Positions 24,339 to 31,633 of a stretch of 64,000 nucleotides of DNA are shown here, one piece after another. The position numbers were made by a program, and so were the translations under genes. Below the pieces are notes generated by a model. The model did no database searches. It saw only the letters and a list, made by a program, of their open reading frames with translations, and was not told the DNA's origin. Source of the stretch: Mycobacterium simiae (GTDB taxonomy: Bacteria > Actinomycetota > Actinomycetes > Mycobacteriales > Mycobacteriaceae); assembly GCF_010727605.1 (NCBI RefSeq), contig NZ_AP022568.1, positions 992,001 to 1,056,000 of the forward strand, written 5' to 3'. How positions within the stretch are numbered: the stretch's first letter is position 1; each line of letters opens with the position of its first letter.

Positions 24339-24896
24339 TCAGCCCACTTCGGCGGTGAGCTTGCCGAGCGCATCGCGCACATTGGCCACCAGTTCGGCGT
24401 CCTCGGCCGGCGCCTTGCCGTCCAAACTGCCGAACGGCACCGACAGTTTGATCGACTCCACGACCCGCGCCCCGGCGATCCCGAAGGACTTGCGCGTCTC
24501 GTCGTGCGCCCAAACTCCGCCGTAACGACCGAAGGCCCCGCCGATCACAGCCAGCGGCTTGTCCTTCAGCGCGCCGTTGCCAAAGGGGCGCGACAGCCAG
24601 TCGATCGCGTTCTTCACAACCGCCGGGATGCTCCCGTTGTATTCGGGCGTCACCACCAATGCCGCGTCCGTCCCGGCCGCCGCTTCACGCAGCGCCACCA
24701 CCGGCGGCAGGGCCGTGGCGTCGGCGTTCATCGCGTCGTCGATCTCTTCGTTATAGAACGGAAGCTCCCCCAGCCCCTCGAACACGGTGACGGTGACACC
24801 GTCGGGAGCGACTTCAGCCGCAAGTTCGGCGATCTTGCGGTTGAGCGACGCCACCCGCAGACTTCCCACCAACGCCAAGACCTTGATCTGTGCCAC
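24339..24896 (-). CDS. NADPH-dependent FMN reductase (Rv3054c-like)
   Basis: A flavodoxin-fold reductase of 185 residues with the NADPH-FMN reductase pattern: LVGSLRVASLNRKIAEL at the N-terminus, TPEYNGSIPAVVKNAIDWLSRP, and IGGAFGRYGG. It resembles M. tuberculosis Rv3054c closely, which I used to choose GTG 24896; ATG 24929 and longer starts are possible. It should reduce FMN or quinones/azo compounds using NADPH. It is divergent from a TetR gene, with a perfect dyad between them, and ends before a strong terminator. Confidence 0.88.
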   Translation of the reverse strand: MAQIKVLALVGSLRVASLNRKIAELAAEVAPDGVTVTVFEGLGELPFYNEEIDDAMNADATALPPVVALREAAAGTDAALVVTPEYNGSIPAVVKNAIDWLSRPFGNGALKDKPLAVIGGAFGRYGGVWAHDETRKSFGIAGARVVESIKLSVPFGSLDGKAPAEDAELVANVRDALGKLTAEVG

Positions 24897-24945
24897 TGCT
24901 CCATCTTCCCTTCGATTGTTGGTCGCCATCTTCGCACGGATAAAG

Positions 24946-24959
24946 CGGACTATAGTCCG
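24946..24959. promoter_or_regulatory. Operator dyad between FMN reductase and TetR genes
   Basis: CGGACTATAGTCCG is a perfect 14-base palindrome, flanked by TAAA and TTTA to give wider symmetry. It lies 30 bases before the TetR start and 50 before the reductase GTG. It is probably the site of the adjacent TetR protein. Confidence 0.65.
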
Positions 24960-24988
24960 TTTTATTCCATCGGCGTTAAAGTGCAGTG

Positions 24989-25600
24989 ATGAGCGGTGTC
25001 CAACGGCTGGGCGACTTGCCCCTGTCGGCTCGCGAGCTGCCACAGGAACGGGGCGATGCGGCACGCAACCGTGAGTTGCTGCTGCACGCGGCGCGGCGGC
25101 TGGTTAGCCAGTACGGTGCGGACGCGGTCACGATGGACGACGTTGCGGCGGCCGCCGGCGTCGGCAAGGGCACGCTGTTTCGTCGGTTCGGCAGCCGGGC
25201 CGGCCTGATGATGGTGTTACTCGACGAGGACGAACGCGCCAGCCAGCAGGCGTTCCTCTTCGGTCCCCCGCCGCTGGGGCCCGACGCGCCGCCGATGGAT
25301 CGGCTGGTCGCCTTCGGCCGATCTCGCCTGTGCTTTGTGCACGCCCACCACGGACTGCTGTTGGCGAGTAGGGGCGATCCGCTGAACCGCCACATCGGGG
25401 CGGCCGCGGTGCAGCGCACCCACGTGCGGGTGCTATTACAGGCTGCACAAACCAGCGGCGATCTCGAGGTACAGGCCGATGCGCTGCTGGCCCTGCTCGA
25501 TGTGGATTACGTTGAACACCAACTGAATTACGGCGGGCACACTCTCGACACCCTCGGCGACGCCTGGGAGAGCTTGGCGCGCAAGCTATGTGGCCGGTGA
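24989..25600 (+). CDS. TetR-family regulator (Rv3055-like)
   Basis: The 203-residue protein has a TetR DNA-binding domain (TMDDVAAAAGVGKGTLFRRFGSRAGLM, about 47-73) and a helical effector domain. Gene order next to the FMN reductase and dinB matches Rv3055. A GTG one codon upstream (24986) is an alternative start. It probably represses itself and the reductase through the dyad at 24946-24959. It is separated from dinB by only nine bases and may be co-transcribed with it. Confidence 0.88.
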   Translation: MSGVQRLGDLPLSARELPQERGDAARNRELLLHAARRLVSQYGADAVTMDDVAAAAGVGKGTLFRRFGSRAGLMMVLLDEDERASQQAFLFGPPPLGPDAPPMDRLVAFGRSRLCFVHAHHGLLLASRGDPLNRHIGAAAVQRTHVRVLLQAAQTSGDLEVQADALLALLDVDYVEHQLNYGGHTLDTLGDAWESLARKLCGR

Positions 25601-25609
25601 TCTGATCAC

Positions 25610-26662
25610 ATGGACGCACCGGCACCGAAATGGGTCCTGCACGTCGACCTCGATCAGTTTCTCGCGTCAGTCGAGTTGCGCCGCCATCCGGAGCTGGCCG
25701 GGCTGCCCGTTATCGTCGGTGGCAGCGGCGATCCCACCGAAGCGCGCAAGGTCGTCACGTGCGCCTCCTACGAGGCCCGTGAGTTCGGGGTGCACGCGGG
25801 CATGCCGCTGCGTACCGCGGCCCGGCGCTGTCCTCCAGATTCAGGAGTCACCTTCCTGCCGTCGGATCCGGCCGCCTACGACGAGGCGTCGGATCAAGTG
25901 ATGGGATTGTTGCGGGATTTCGGCCACCCGGTCGAGGTGTGGGGCTGGGACGAAGCCTACATGTCGGTGACGGCAGCCGATCCCGTCGAAGTCGCCGAAC
26001 AGATTCGCGCCGTTATCTTTTCAGAAACGAGGCTGTCCTGTTCGATCGGCATCAGCGACAATAAGCAGCGCGCCAAGGTAGCCACCGGGTTCGCGAAGCC
26101 CGACGGTGTCTTTGTACTCACCGACGCCAACTGGATGGACGTGATGGCCGACCGTCCGGTCGACGCGTTGTGGGGGGTGGGCACGAAGACTGCGAAAAAG
26201 CTTGCGGCGCTGGATATTAACACGGTCCGAGTACTTGCCGACAGCGACGCCGAGCTGCTGACGTCCACCTTCGGGCCACGGACCGGCCTGTGGCTACTAT
26301 TGCTGGCCAAGGGCGGCGGCGACGCGGAGGTCAGTGCCGAACCGTGGGTCCCGCGCTCCCGCAGCCACGTCGTCACGTTCCCGCGCGATCTGACCGAGCG
26401 TTTCGAAATGGATTCCGCGATCGCGGAATTGGCGAGTCGGGCACTGGAGGAAGTCGTGGCTTCGGGCCGTGTCGTCACGCGGGTAGCCGTCACCGTGCGC
26501 ACCGCTACGTTCTACACCCGCACTAAGATTCGCAAGCTGCCCGCGCCCACCACCGATCCTGCCGTGATCGTGGCGGCAGCGCGCACCGTCCTGGGCCTTT
26601 TCGAACTCGACCGGCCGGTCCGGTTACTGGGGGTGCGACTCGAGTTACTGATGCCGGCCTAG
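25610..26662 (+). CDS. dinB2: Y-family DNA polymerase IV, DinB2 type (Rv3056-like)
   Basis: The 350-residue Y-family polymerase has the two metal-binding motifs HVDLDQFLASVE (about 11-22) and GWDEAYMSV (near 106-114), the helix-hairpin-helix region ALWGVGTKTAKKLAALDI, and a little-finger domain. It lacks a clear C-terminal clamp-binding motif. At the steric-gate position, five residues after the first metal Asp, it has Leu18 rather than the usual Tyr/Phe. M. smegmatis DinB2 also has Leu there and uses ribonucleotides readily. It should therefore tolerate rNTPs during translesion or gap synthesis; this is an inference from that residue. Confidence 0.92.
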   Translation: MDAPAPKWVLHVDLDQFLASVELRRHPELAGLPVIVGGSGDPTEARKVVTCASYEAREFGVHAGMPLRTAARRCPPDSGVTFLPSDPAAYDEASDQVMGLLRDFGHPVEVWGWDEAYMSVTAADPVEVAEQIRAVIFSETRLSCSIGISDNKQRAKVATGFAKPDGVFVLTDANWMDVMADRPVDALWGVGTKTAKKLAALDINTVRVLADSDAELLTSTFGPRTGLWLLLLAKGGGDAEVSAEPWVPRSRSHVVTFPRDLTERFEMDSAIAELASRALEEVVASGRVVTRVAVTVRTATFYTRTKIRKLPAPTTDPAVIVAAARTVLGLFELDRPVRLLGVRLELLMPA

Positions 26663-26670
26663 CTGGGCCG

Positions 26671-26788
26671 GGCTGGAAGCTGATTGCCCGCCTCCTCCTC
26701 AGGCCGCCGTGCGGCCTGCATCGTCACCGGGCTGGAAGTTCATTGCCCGCCTCCTCCTCAGGCCGCCATGCGGCCTGCATCGTCACCG
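26671..26788. repeat. 59-base tandem duplication of the SDR gene's 3' end
   Basis: Copies 26671-26729 and 26730-26788 differ at three positions. The second copy is the real C-terminal coding end and stop of the SDR gene (minus strand). The first is a duplicate lying just beyond its stop, between it and the convergent dinB2. It looks like a slippage or unequal-crossover product. Confidence 0.85.
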
Positions 26789-27647
26789 GGCTGGGCCGCA
26801 GGGCGCGGGTGAAGACGACGTTGACCTGGCGCATCACGACGCTGTAGGGCCACCAAGCCAGCCGCTTGAACGCGTAGAGCGCCCGGATGTCCTGGGAGGT
26901 GTATATGAGGTATCGGTTCTTCGCGACGCCGGCGAGGATTTTTTCGGCCGCTCGTTCTGGCGACACCGCGTGCCCGCTGAATCGGTCGACCCACCGAGCA
27001 ACCTTGGGATCGTCGCGGTTGACGCCCGCGATCTCGACGGTGTCGACCAGCGGCGTCTTCACGGCACCGGGCACCACCAGCGACACCCCGATGCGGTGTC
27101 GGGCCAGGTCGAAACGCAGCACCTCGGACACGCCGCGCAACCCATACTTGCTGGCGCTGTAGGCCGCATGCCACGGGAGCGCGACCAGCCCGGCCGCCGA
27201 CGACACGTTGACCAGGTGCCCACCGCGGCCGGCCGCGATCATCGGCGGGACGAACGACTCAATGACGTGGATCGGACCCATCAGGTTGATCGAAACCATC
27301 TTGGTCCACTGTTCGTGGCTCAGCCGGTCCACGGTTCCCCACGCCGATACCCCGGCGATGTTCATTACCACGTCCATGCTCGGGTGCGTGGCGTGGATGT
27401 CCCTGGCGAAGCCCACGACCGCGTCGTGGTCGGCGATGTCCAGCGCCCGGTGTGTCGGCACCAGGGCACCCAGCGCCCTGGCATCGGCCACGGTTTGCGC
27501 TAATCCGTCGGCGTCGCGGTCGGTGAGGAACAGCTCGGCGCCCTGGGCCGCCAGCCGCAATGCCGTGGCCCGGCCGATGCCGCTGGCCGCGCCGGTGACC
27601 AGACTGCGCTTGCCCGCGAAGTAACGCGAGGATCTCCGCTGCGCCAT
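26724..27647 (-). CDS. Short-chain dehydrogenase/reductase (Rv3057c-like)
   Basis: The 307-residue classical SDR has TGAASGIGRATALRL near residue 18, a NIAG motif and YSASKYGLRG as the active-site YxxxK. The C-terminal third (KRLAWWPYSVVMRQVN) is basic and aromatic-rich, as in the mycobacterial Rv3057c group. It is convergent with dinB2 and lies 27 bases after the stop of the TetR gene on the same strand, so it is likely co-transcribed with that regulator. The substrate is unknown. Its last codons are duplicated downstream. Confidence 0.9.
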   Translation of the reverse strand: MAQRRSSRYFAGKRSLVTGAASGIGRATALRLAAQGAELFLTDRDADGLAQTVADARALGALVPTHRALDIADHDAVVGFARDIHATHPSMDVVMNIAGVSAWGTVDRLSHEQWTKMVSINLMGPIHVIESFVPPMIAAGRGGHLVNVSSAAGLVALPWHAAYSASKYGLRGVSEVLRFDLARHRIGVSLVVPGAVKTPLVDTVEIAGVNRDDPKVARWVDRFSGHAVSPERAAEKILAGVAKNRYLIYTSQDIRALYAFKRLAWWPYSVVMRQVNVVFTRALRPSPVTMQAAWRPEEEAGNELPAR

Positions 27648-27674
27648 GACGGTGACGATACCGACGGTACCGGG

Positions 27675-28316
27675 CTACCCCCGGCCGCCACCCCACAGGG
27701 AGTTCAGCCATAACTGCTCGAGAAGGCGGACGCGACGGTCGATGTCGTCGTCGCCGCGGCCGATGAAGGCTGGGTCGCCGGTCAACAACATCGCGGTGGT
27801 ACCGGTGAGGGTGCGCACCAGGGTCGGGATGTCATCGCTGATCGGATTGGCGGTCCCGGCCTTTATCTCCGCCTCGACGACGGCGACGATCTCGTTCACC
27901 ACGACCTCGAACTGCTGCTCAAGCATGCCCTGGATTTCGACGTCGGTGTAGCGGGCGGCGTTACAGGCCGCCATCACCGGGTCGTTGTGTGCGTAGACGG
28001 CGGCGGCACTGCCCACCATCCGCTTCGCGAACTGCTCGGGTGACTCGTCGGGCCCGCGGGGGGCGAAGAATTGGGTGAGTTCTTCCAGCTCCTGGGTGGC
28101 CTCGGCGACGATCTGTGCGAGCACGGCGTATTTGGAGTCGAAGTAGAAGTAGAAGCCGGATCGGCCCACTCCGGCGCGCAGACTGATGGTGCTGACCGAC
28201 AGCTCGGAAAACGGGCGTTCCTCCAGGAGTTCCCGCACCGCCTGCATGATCGCCTGCCGGTGTTTGTCGCCGCGACGCCGCGTGGCTGGCTCGCCCCGCT
28301 CCGCATGGCCGCTCAT
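27675..28316 (-). CDS. TetR-family regulator (Rv3058c-like)
   Basis: The 213-residue protein has a TetR DNA-binding domain (ELSVSTISLRAGVGRSGFYFYF, about 38-60). I used ATG 28316 (MSGHAERGE); ATGs at 28334 and 28382 are alternatives, the last directly next to the operator dyad. It is divergent from cyp136 and upstream of the SDR gene, as in M. tuberculosis, and probably represses both sides. Confidence 0.86.
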   Translation of the reverse strand: MSGHAERGEPATRRRGDKHRQAIMQAVRELLEERPFSELSVSTISLRAGVGRSGFYFYFDSKYAVLAQIVAEATQELEELTQFFAPRGPDESPEQFAKRMVGSAAAVYAHNDPVMAACNAARYTDVEIQGMLEQQFEVVVNEIVAVVEAEIKAGTANPISDDIPTLVRTLTGTTAMLLTGDPAFIGRGDDDIDRRVRLLEQLWLNSLWGGGRG

Positions 28317-28384
28317 CCCGCGGCCTTGCGCCATGGCGTCCGAAGCATTCCCTGACCTTGCACCACGGCGCACAAAAAGCAAAC

Positions 28385-28398
28385 TTGACAGCCGTCAA
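28385..28398. promoter_or_regulatory. Operator dyad between TetR and cyp136
   Basis: TTGAC-AGCC-GTCAA (28385-28398) is an inverted repeat in the divergent promoter region, with a related GTCAAGTGAC half-site about 30 bases further on (28419-28428). It is a candidate site for the neighbouring TetR protein. Confidence 0.5.
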
Positions 28399-28463
28399 CT
28401 TTTTGTCGAAGGTTAGTGTCAAGTGACGGATATCACCGATTCAGGGTCCGCAAAGGAGCGTCC

Positions 28464-29945
28464 ATGCCCGCCACCATCAGCACCCCGCATTACCTGCTCG
28501 ACCAGGCACGACGCCGGTTCACGCCGTCGATCAACAACTTTCCCGGCATGGGGATCGTCGAGCGCAGGCTGCTGAACACCGACTTCCCGGAGCGCAAGCT
28601 CGCCGAGCCGCCGCCGGGCAGCGGGCTCAAGGCCGCCGTCGGCGACGCGGGCCTGCCGGTCATCGGGCACATCATCGAGATGCTGCGCGGCGGCCCGGAC
28701 TATCTGTTGCACCTGTATCAGACCAAGGGCCCGGTGGTGTTCGGGGATTCCCCGGTGCTGCCGGGCATTGCGGCCCTGGGCCCGGACGCCGCCCAGGTCA
28801 TCTACTCCAACCGGAACAAGGACTACTCCCAGCAGGGCTGGGTGCCGGTAATCGGTCCGTTCTTCAATCGCGGCCTGATGCTGCTCGACTTCGAAGAGCA
28901 CATGTTTCACCGGCGGATCATGCAGGAGGCTTTCATCCGCTCCCGCCTGATCAGCTACGTCGAGCAGATGGACCGAGTGGTCTCGCAGACGATCGCCAAC
29001 GACTGGGTGCCCAATGACGCACGCTTCCTGCTCTACCCGGCAATGAAGGAACTGACGCTCGACATCGCGTCGATGGTGTTCATGGGCCACGAGCCGGGCA
29101 CCGACCACGAGCTGGTGACCAAGGTCAACAAGGCGTTCGCGATCACCACGCGCGCCGGCAACGCGATTATCCGCACGCCCGTGCCGCCGTTCACCTGGTG
29201 GCGCGGCCTCAAGGCGCGCGAGTTACTGGAGAACTACTTCCGCGAGCGGGTCAAGGAACAACGCGCGAATCCCGGGACCGACCTGCTGTCGGTGTTATGC
29301 GAAACCGAAGACGAGGACGGCAACAAGTTCAGCGACGACGACATCGTCAACCACATGATCTTCCTGATGATGGCCGCCCACGACACCTCGACGTCGACGG
29401 TTACCACGATGGCCTACAACTTAGCCACGCATCCGCAGTGGCAGCAGCGCTGCCGCGAAGAATCCGACCGGCTCGGCGACGGACCGCTGGACATCGATGC
29501 CCTCGACAAGCTGGAGACGCTCGATCTGGTGATGAACGAGTCGATCCGGCTGGTCACTCCCGTACAGTGGGCCATGCGACAGACCGTGCGCGACACCGAG
29601 CTGTTGGGCTACTACATCCCGAAGGGCACCAACGTCATCGCCTACCCCGGCGTGAATCATCGACTGCCCGAATTGTGGACTGACCCACTGAAGTTCGACC
29701 CCGAGCGGTTCACCGAGCCGCGCAACGAACACAAACGGCACCGCTACGCCTTCACACCGTTCGGCGGCGGGGCCCACAAGTGCATCGGGATGACCTTCGG
29801 GCAGTTAGAGATCAAGACGATTCTGCATCGCCTGCTGCGCCGGTACCGGTTGGAGCCGCCCCGCCCGGGCTACAAGTGCGAGTGGGACTACGGCGGCATG
29901 CCCGTGCCGAAAGACGGCATGCCGATCGTGTTGCGTCCGCTCTGA
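28464..29945 (+). CDS. cyp136: Cytochrome P450 of the CYP136 family
   Basis: The 493-residue P450 has the I-helix oxygen motif AAHDTSTST, the ExxR motif (NESIR) and the haem-binding loop FGGGAHKCIG with the axial Cys. Sequence and position match M. tuberculosis Rv3059 (CYP136A1). It hydroxylates an unknown, probably sterol- or lipid-like, substrate with electrons from ferredoxin; no ferredoxin gene is adjacent. ATG 28464 follows AAAGGAG by five bases. It is divergent from a TetR gene. Confidence 0.93.
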   Translation: MPATISTPHYLLDQARRRFTPSINNFPGMGIVERRLLNTDFPERKLAEPPPGSGLKAAVGDAGLPVIGHIIEMLRGGPDYLLHLYQTKGPVVFGDSPVLPGIAALGPDAAQVIYSNRNKDYSQQGWVPVIGPFFNRGLMLLDFEEHMFHRRIMQEAFIRSRLISYVEQMDRVVSQTIANDWVPNDARFLLYPAMKELTLDIASMVFMGHEPGTDHELVTKVNKAFAITTRAGNAIIRTPVPPFTWWRGLKARELLENYFRERVKEQRANPGTDLLSVLCETEDEDGNKFSDDDIVNHMIFLMMAAHDTSTSTVTTMAYNLATHPQWQQRCREESDRLGDGPLDIDALDKLETLDLVMNESIRLVTPVQWAMRQTVRDTELLGYYIPKGTNVIAYPGVNHRLPELWTDPLKFDPERFTEPRNEHKRHRYAFTPFGGGAHKCIGMTFGQLEIKTILHRLLRRYRLEPPRPGYKCEWDYGGMPVPKDGMPIVLRPL

Positions 29946-29975
29946 CCTTCTTTAGACGGCGCTGGAGGGCCGGAT

Positions 29976-30527
29976 TCAGTCCGTCAGCCGATTGGCGCAT
30001 GCGATCAGCGCGGACAGCGCCGACTGGGTCGGGTCCTCGGCGAGGCCCATCGCCCACTCGGCGCGAGTGCCGTTGCTGCCGCAGATGAACGTGGCGGTGC
30101 AGTCGGTCGACGTCATCTGATGGAACTTGAGTGTCTCGATGGCGATGCCGCGCTCGTGCAGCATTGCGGTGAGTGCGGCGATCGGCCCGCTGGCGGCCGC
30201 GGTGCAGGTGCTGACGGACTCGCCGACGGAGATCATCGCCCGGAAGTTGCGGGCCTGGGTGCCCAGACGCGCCGCGGGTCGCTCCGCGTCGGCGCACTTC
30301 CAGTGCCGCAGCCGCAGTCGGCCGGCGGCCTGGCCGTACGTCGCGACGAAGCTCTCCCAGCTCATCGCGTCGGCCCGATGTCGAAGACTGCGCGGCATCG
30401 GGACCCCGAAGTGGTCGCCGAACCACGTGCCTGCGTCGCGCGGCTGCCCGGCCACGCAGGAGGGGTCCAGCTCAGCGGGGGCGAAAGGCTGGGAAAGAGG
30501 CCCGGTGAGAGGCTGTGTAAGAGGCAT
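29976..30527 (-). CDS. Stand-alone LeuA regulatory-domain-like protein
   Basis: The 183-residue protein has no TIM-barrel catalytic domain. Its second half (ISVGESVSTCTAAASGPIAALTAML, then ETLKFHQMTSTDCTATFI and DPTQSALSALIACANRL) has the fold pattern of the C-terminal leucine-binding allosteric domain of 2-isopropylmalate synthase. Its first half (MPRSLRHRADAMSWESFVATYG) is characteristic of a small mycobacterial group often annotated as isopropylmalate/homocitrate synthase. It cannot itself be a synthase. It may bind a branched-chain amino acid or modulate LeuA; that is inference. A large inverted repeat lies just upstream. Confidence 0.75.
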   Translation of the reverse strand: MPLTQPLTGPLSQPFAPAELDPSCVAGQPRDAGTWFGDHFGVPMPRSLRHRADAMSWESFVATYGQAAGRLRLRHWKCADAERPAARLGTQARNFRAMISVGESVSTCTAAASGPIAALTAMLHERGIAIETLKFHQMTSTDCTATFICGSNGTRAEWAMGLAEDPTQSALSALIACANRLTD

Positions 30528-30564
30528 GGTGTCGGTCTTCTCTGGTCAGTAGGAGCGACCGACG

Positions 30565-30632
30565 GTAGTAGCTTCCGACCCACAGCGGGGGGTCGGTCTG
30601 GATCAGACCCCGCTGCGGGTGCTGGCTACTAC
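30565..30632. repeat. 68-base nested inverted repeat
   Basis: An outer stem GTAGTAGC/GCTACTAC (30565-30572 with 30625-30632) encloses a 13-base stem with one mismatch (30578-30590 with 30608-30620) and a nested GGTCTG-GAT-CAGACC core (30595-30609). It lies between the divergent LeuA-like gene and the small-ORF cluster. It could be a leader-RNA hairpin, an operator or a small palindromic mobile repeat. Confidence 0.7.
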
Positions 30633-30714
30633 GGCACTCTTCAGAAGACGCACGAGCGCGACACTAGACCTCAAAGCCGCGATTGCGCAAATTGTTTTCA
30701 CTGGGGAGGTTTAC

Positions 30715-30783
30715 ATGTGTCGAATAATGGTTACCCGGTTTGTCGCCTTGGTCTCCCACATGACGACGCATCCCCTCCGATGA
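30715..30783 (+). CDS. 22-codon small ORF with strong ribosome site
   Basis: The peptide starts MCRIMVTRFVAL and ends at TGA 30781. GGGGAGG lies five bases before the ATG, an excellent ribosome site. The next small ORF starts 12 bases after the stop. The early Met-Cys-Arg resembles short regulatory leader peptides in actinobacteria, but only one cysteine is present. It may be a leader peptide for the genes that follow or a true microprotein. Confidence 0.4.
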   Translation: MCRIMVTRFVALVSHMTTHPLR

Positions 30784-30795
30784 AAGGCATCGACA

Positions 30796-30978
30796 ATGAC
30801 GTCGACGAGAGTCGAGAAGGTCCGCGAGGCCGCAGAGGTGGCCATCGGGCTGCTTCAGGTGCTGCTGGTGCCGGCACGCTTCGCATGGCCACGGCGGCGG
30901 GTGGCAGCCGCCGACGACGCACCCCCGACATGCCCACCGCTGCCTCGCTCCGAACCGCCCCAGCAACCTGCGGCGTGA
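30796..30978 (+). CDS. 60-codon small ORF, unknown function
   Basis: The peptide has an amphipathic first half (VEKVREAAEVAIGLLQVLLV) and a proline-rich end. It resembles no family I know. Its translation-start region, GAAAGGCATCGACAATGAC, is nearly the same as those of the two lipoprotein genes downstream (GAAAGGGCGACGACAATGAA and GAAAGGCACGACGATGAA), which supports it being expressed and suggests the three starts arose by duplication. It begins 12 bases after the 22-codon ORF. Confidence 0.45.
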   Translation: MTSTRVEKVREAAEVAIGLLQVLLVPARFAWPRRRVAAADDAPPTCPPLPRSEPPQQPAA

Positions 30979-31021
30979 TGTCCACCCGACTACTCAGCTC
31001 CCTGATGAAAGGGCGACGACA

Positions 31022-31165
31022 ATGAAGTCGGCAAGTGCCAGGAGAACCGGCAGAGCCCTCGTGGCAGCGACGGTCCTGATCGCGGTGTTGCTGATTCCCG
31101 GTTGTTCTTCAGCAGTGGGCGGCGCTGGCGGCGACGGTGGGCTGACTATCAGTCTCCCGATTTAG
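31022..31165 (+). CDS. Tiny glycine-rich lipoprotein (47 aa)
   Basis: The peptide has a basic N-terminus, a hydrophobic stretch (ALVAATVLIAVLLI) and a lipobox-like IPGC with Cys 28, followed by SSAVGGAGGDGG and a short hydrophobic end. After lipidation only about 20 residues would remain on the outer face of the membrane. GAAAGG lies ten bases upstream of ATG 31022. It resembles the next small gene (MKS start, signal, Cys, then Ala/Gly repeats), so the two are probably paralogues. Its function is unknown. Confidence 0.65.
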   Translation: MKSASARRTGRALVAATVLIAVLLIPGCSSAVGGAGGDGGLTISLPI

Positions 31166-31402
31166 TGAGCTAGCGGGGCGTTTCGACGGCCCCTCGCAGG
31201 GTGTCGCCGACGGTAGTGCGCGCCCGTTCCCATCGTCGTGATCAGTTTGCTGAATGCCGTTGCGGCACAGCGGGTATGGCCAGCGCGTGCCGGATACCAA
31301 ATTGGCGAAAAATTCCCGTTTACACGTGTGTAACAGCGGGTACATGGCCTATTGTCATTGACCGTACGACGATTTTGTCCCCCCTCTCGGAAAGGCACGA
31401 CG

Positions 31403-31576
31403 ATGAAGTCGCACCGCGCGAAAACTACTGTGAAGACGGCCGCAGCTGCGCTCGGTCTAGCTGGAATAATGCTGGCATCCAGCGGATGCTCGACGGCGGC
31501 TGGTGGCGCCGGCGGTGGCGGCGTAATCGGTGGTGGCAGCGGCGGCGGTATTTGCGTGTTGATCGTCTGCATTTAA
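31403..31576 (+). CDS. Tiny glycine-rich lipoprotein (57 aa)
   Basis: The peptide begins MKSHRAKTTVK, has a hydrophobic signal (AAAALGLAGIMLASSGC) ending at a lipobox-like Cys, then STAAGGAGGGGVIGGGSGGG and a hydrophobic ICVLIVCI end with two more cysteines. GAAAGG lies seven bases before ATG 31403. A strong UUCG hairpin terminator follows at once. It is a paralogue of the gene at 31022. A role as a surface peptide, small adhesin or signal is possible but unsupported. Confidence 0.68.
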   Translation: MKSHRAKTTVKTAAAALGLAGIMLASSGCSTAAGGAGGGGVIGGGSGGGICVLIVCI

Positions 31577-31586
31577 CTGTGCGGGC

Positions 31587-31628
31587 AAGACGGCCCGCCG
31601 GGAACTTCGGTTCCTGGTGGGCCGTCTT
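31587..31628. terminator. Strong bidirectional terminator with UUCG tetraloop
   Basis: A 19-base-pair stem (31587-31605 with 31610-31628), with two G-U wobbles when read on the plus strand, closes on C-UUCG-G, an extra-stable loop. It begins ten bases after the lipoprotein stop and ends five bases before the stop of the convergent kinase gene, so it can serve both. Confidence 0.85.
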
Positions 31629-31633
31629 CCTGT

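Noticed and set aside
30120..31025. A 301-codon plus-strand frame running across the LeuA-like gene and the small-ORF cluster.
   Set aside because: Its first part is antisense to the LeuA-like gene and the rest crosses a large inverted repeat and better small ORFs; no domain is seen.
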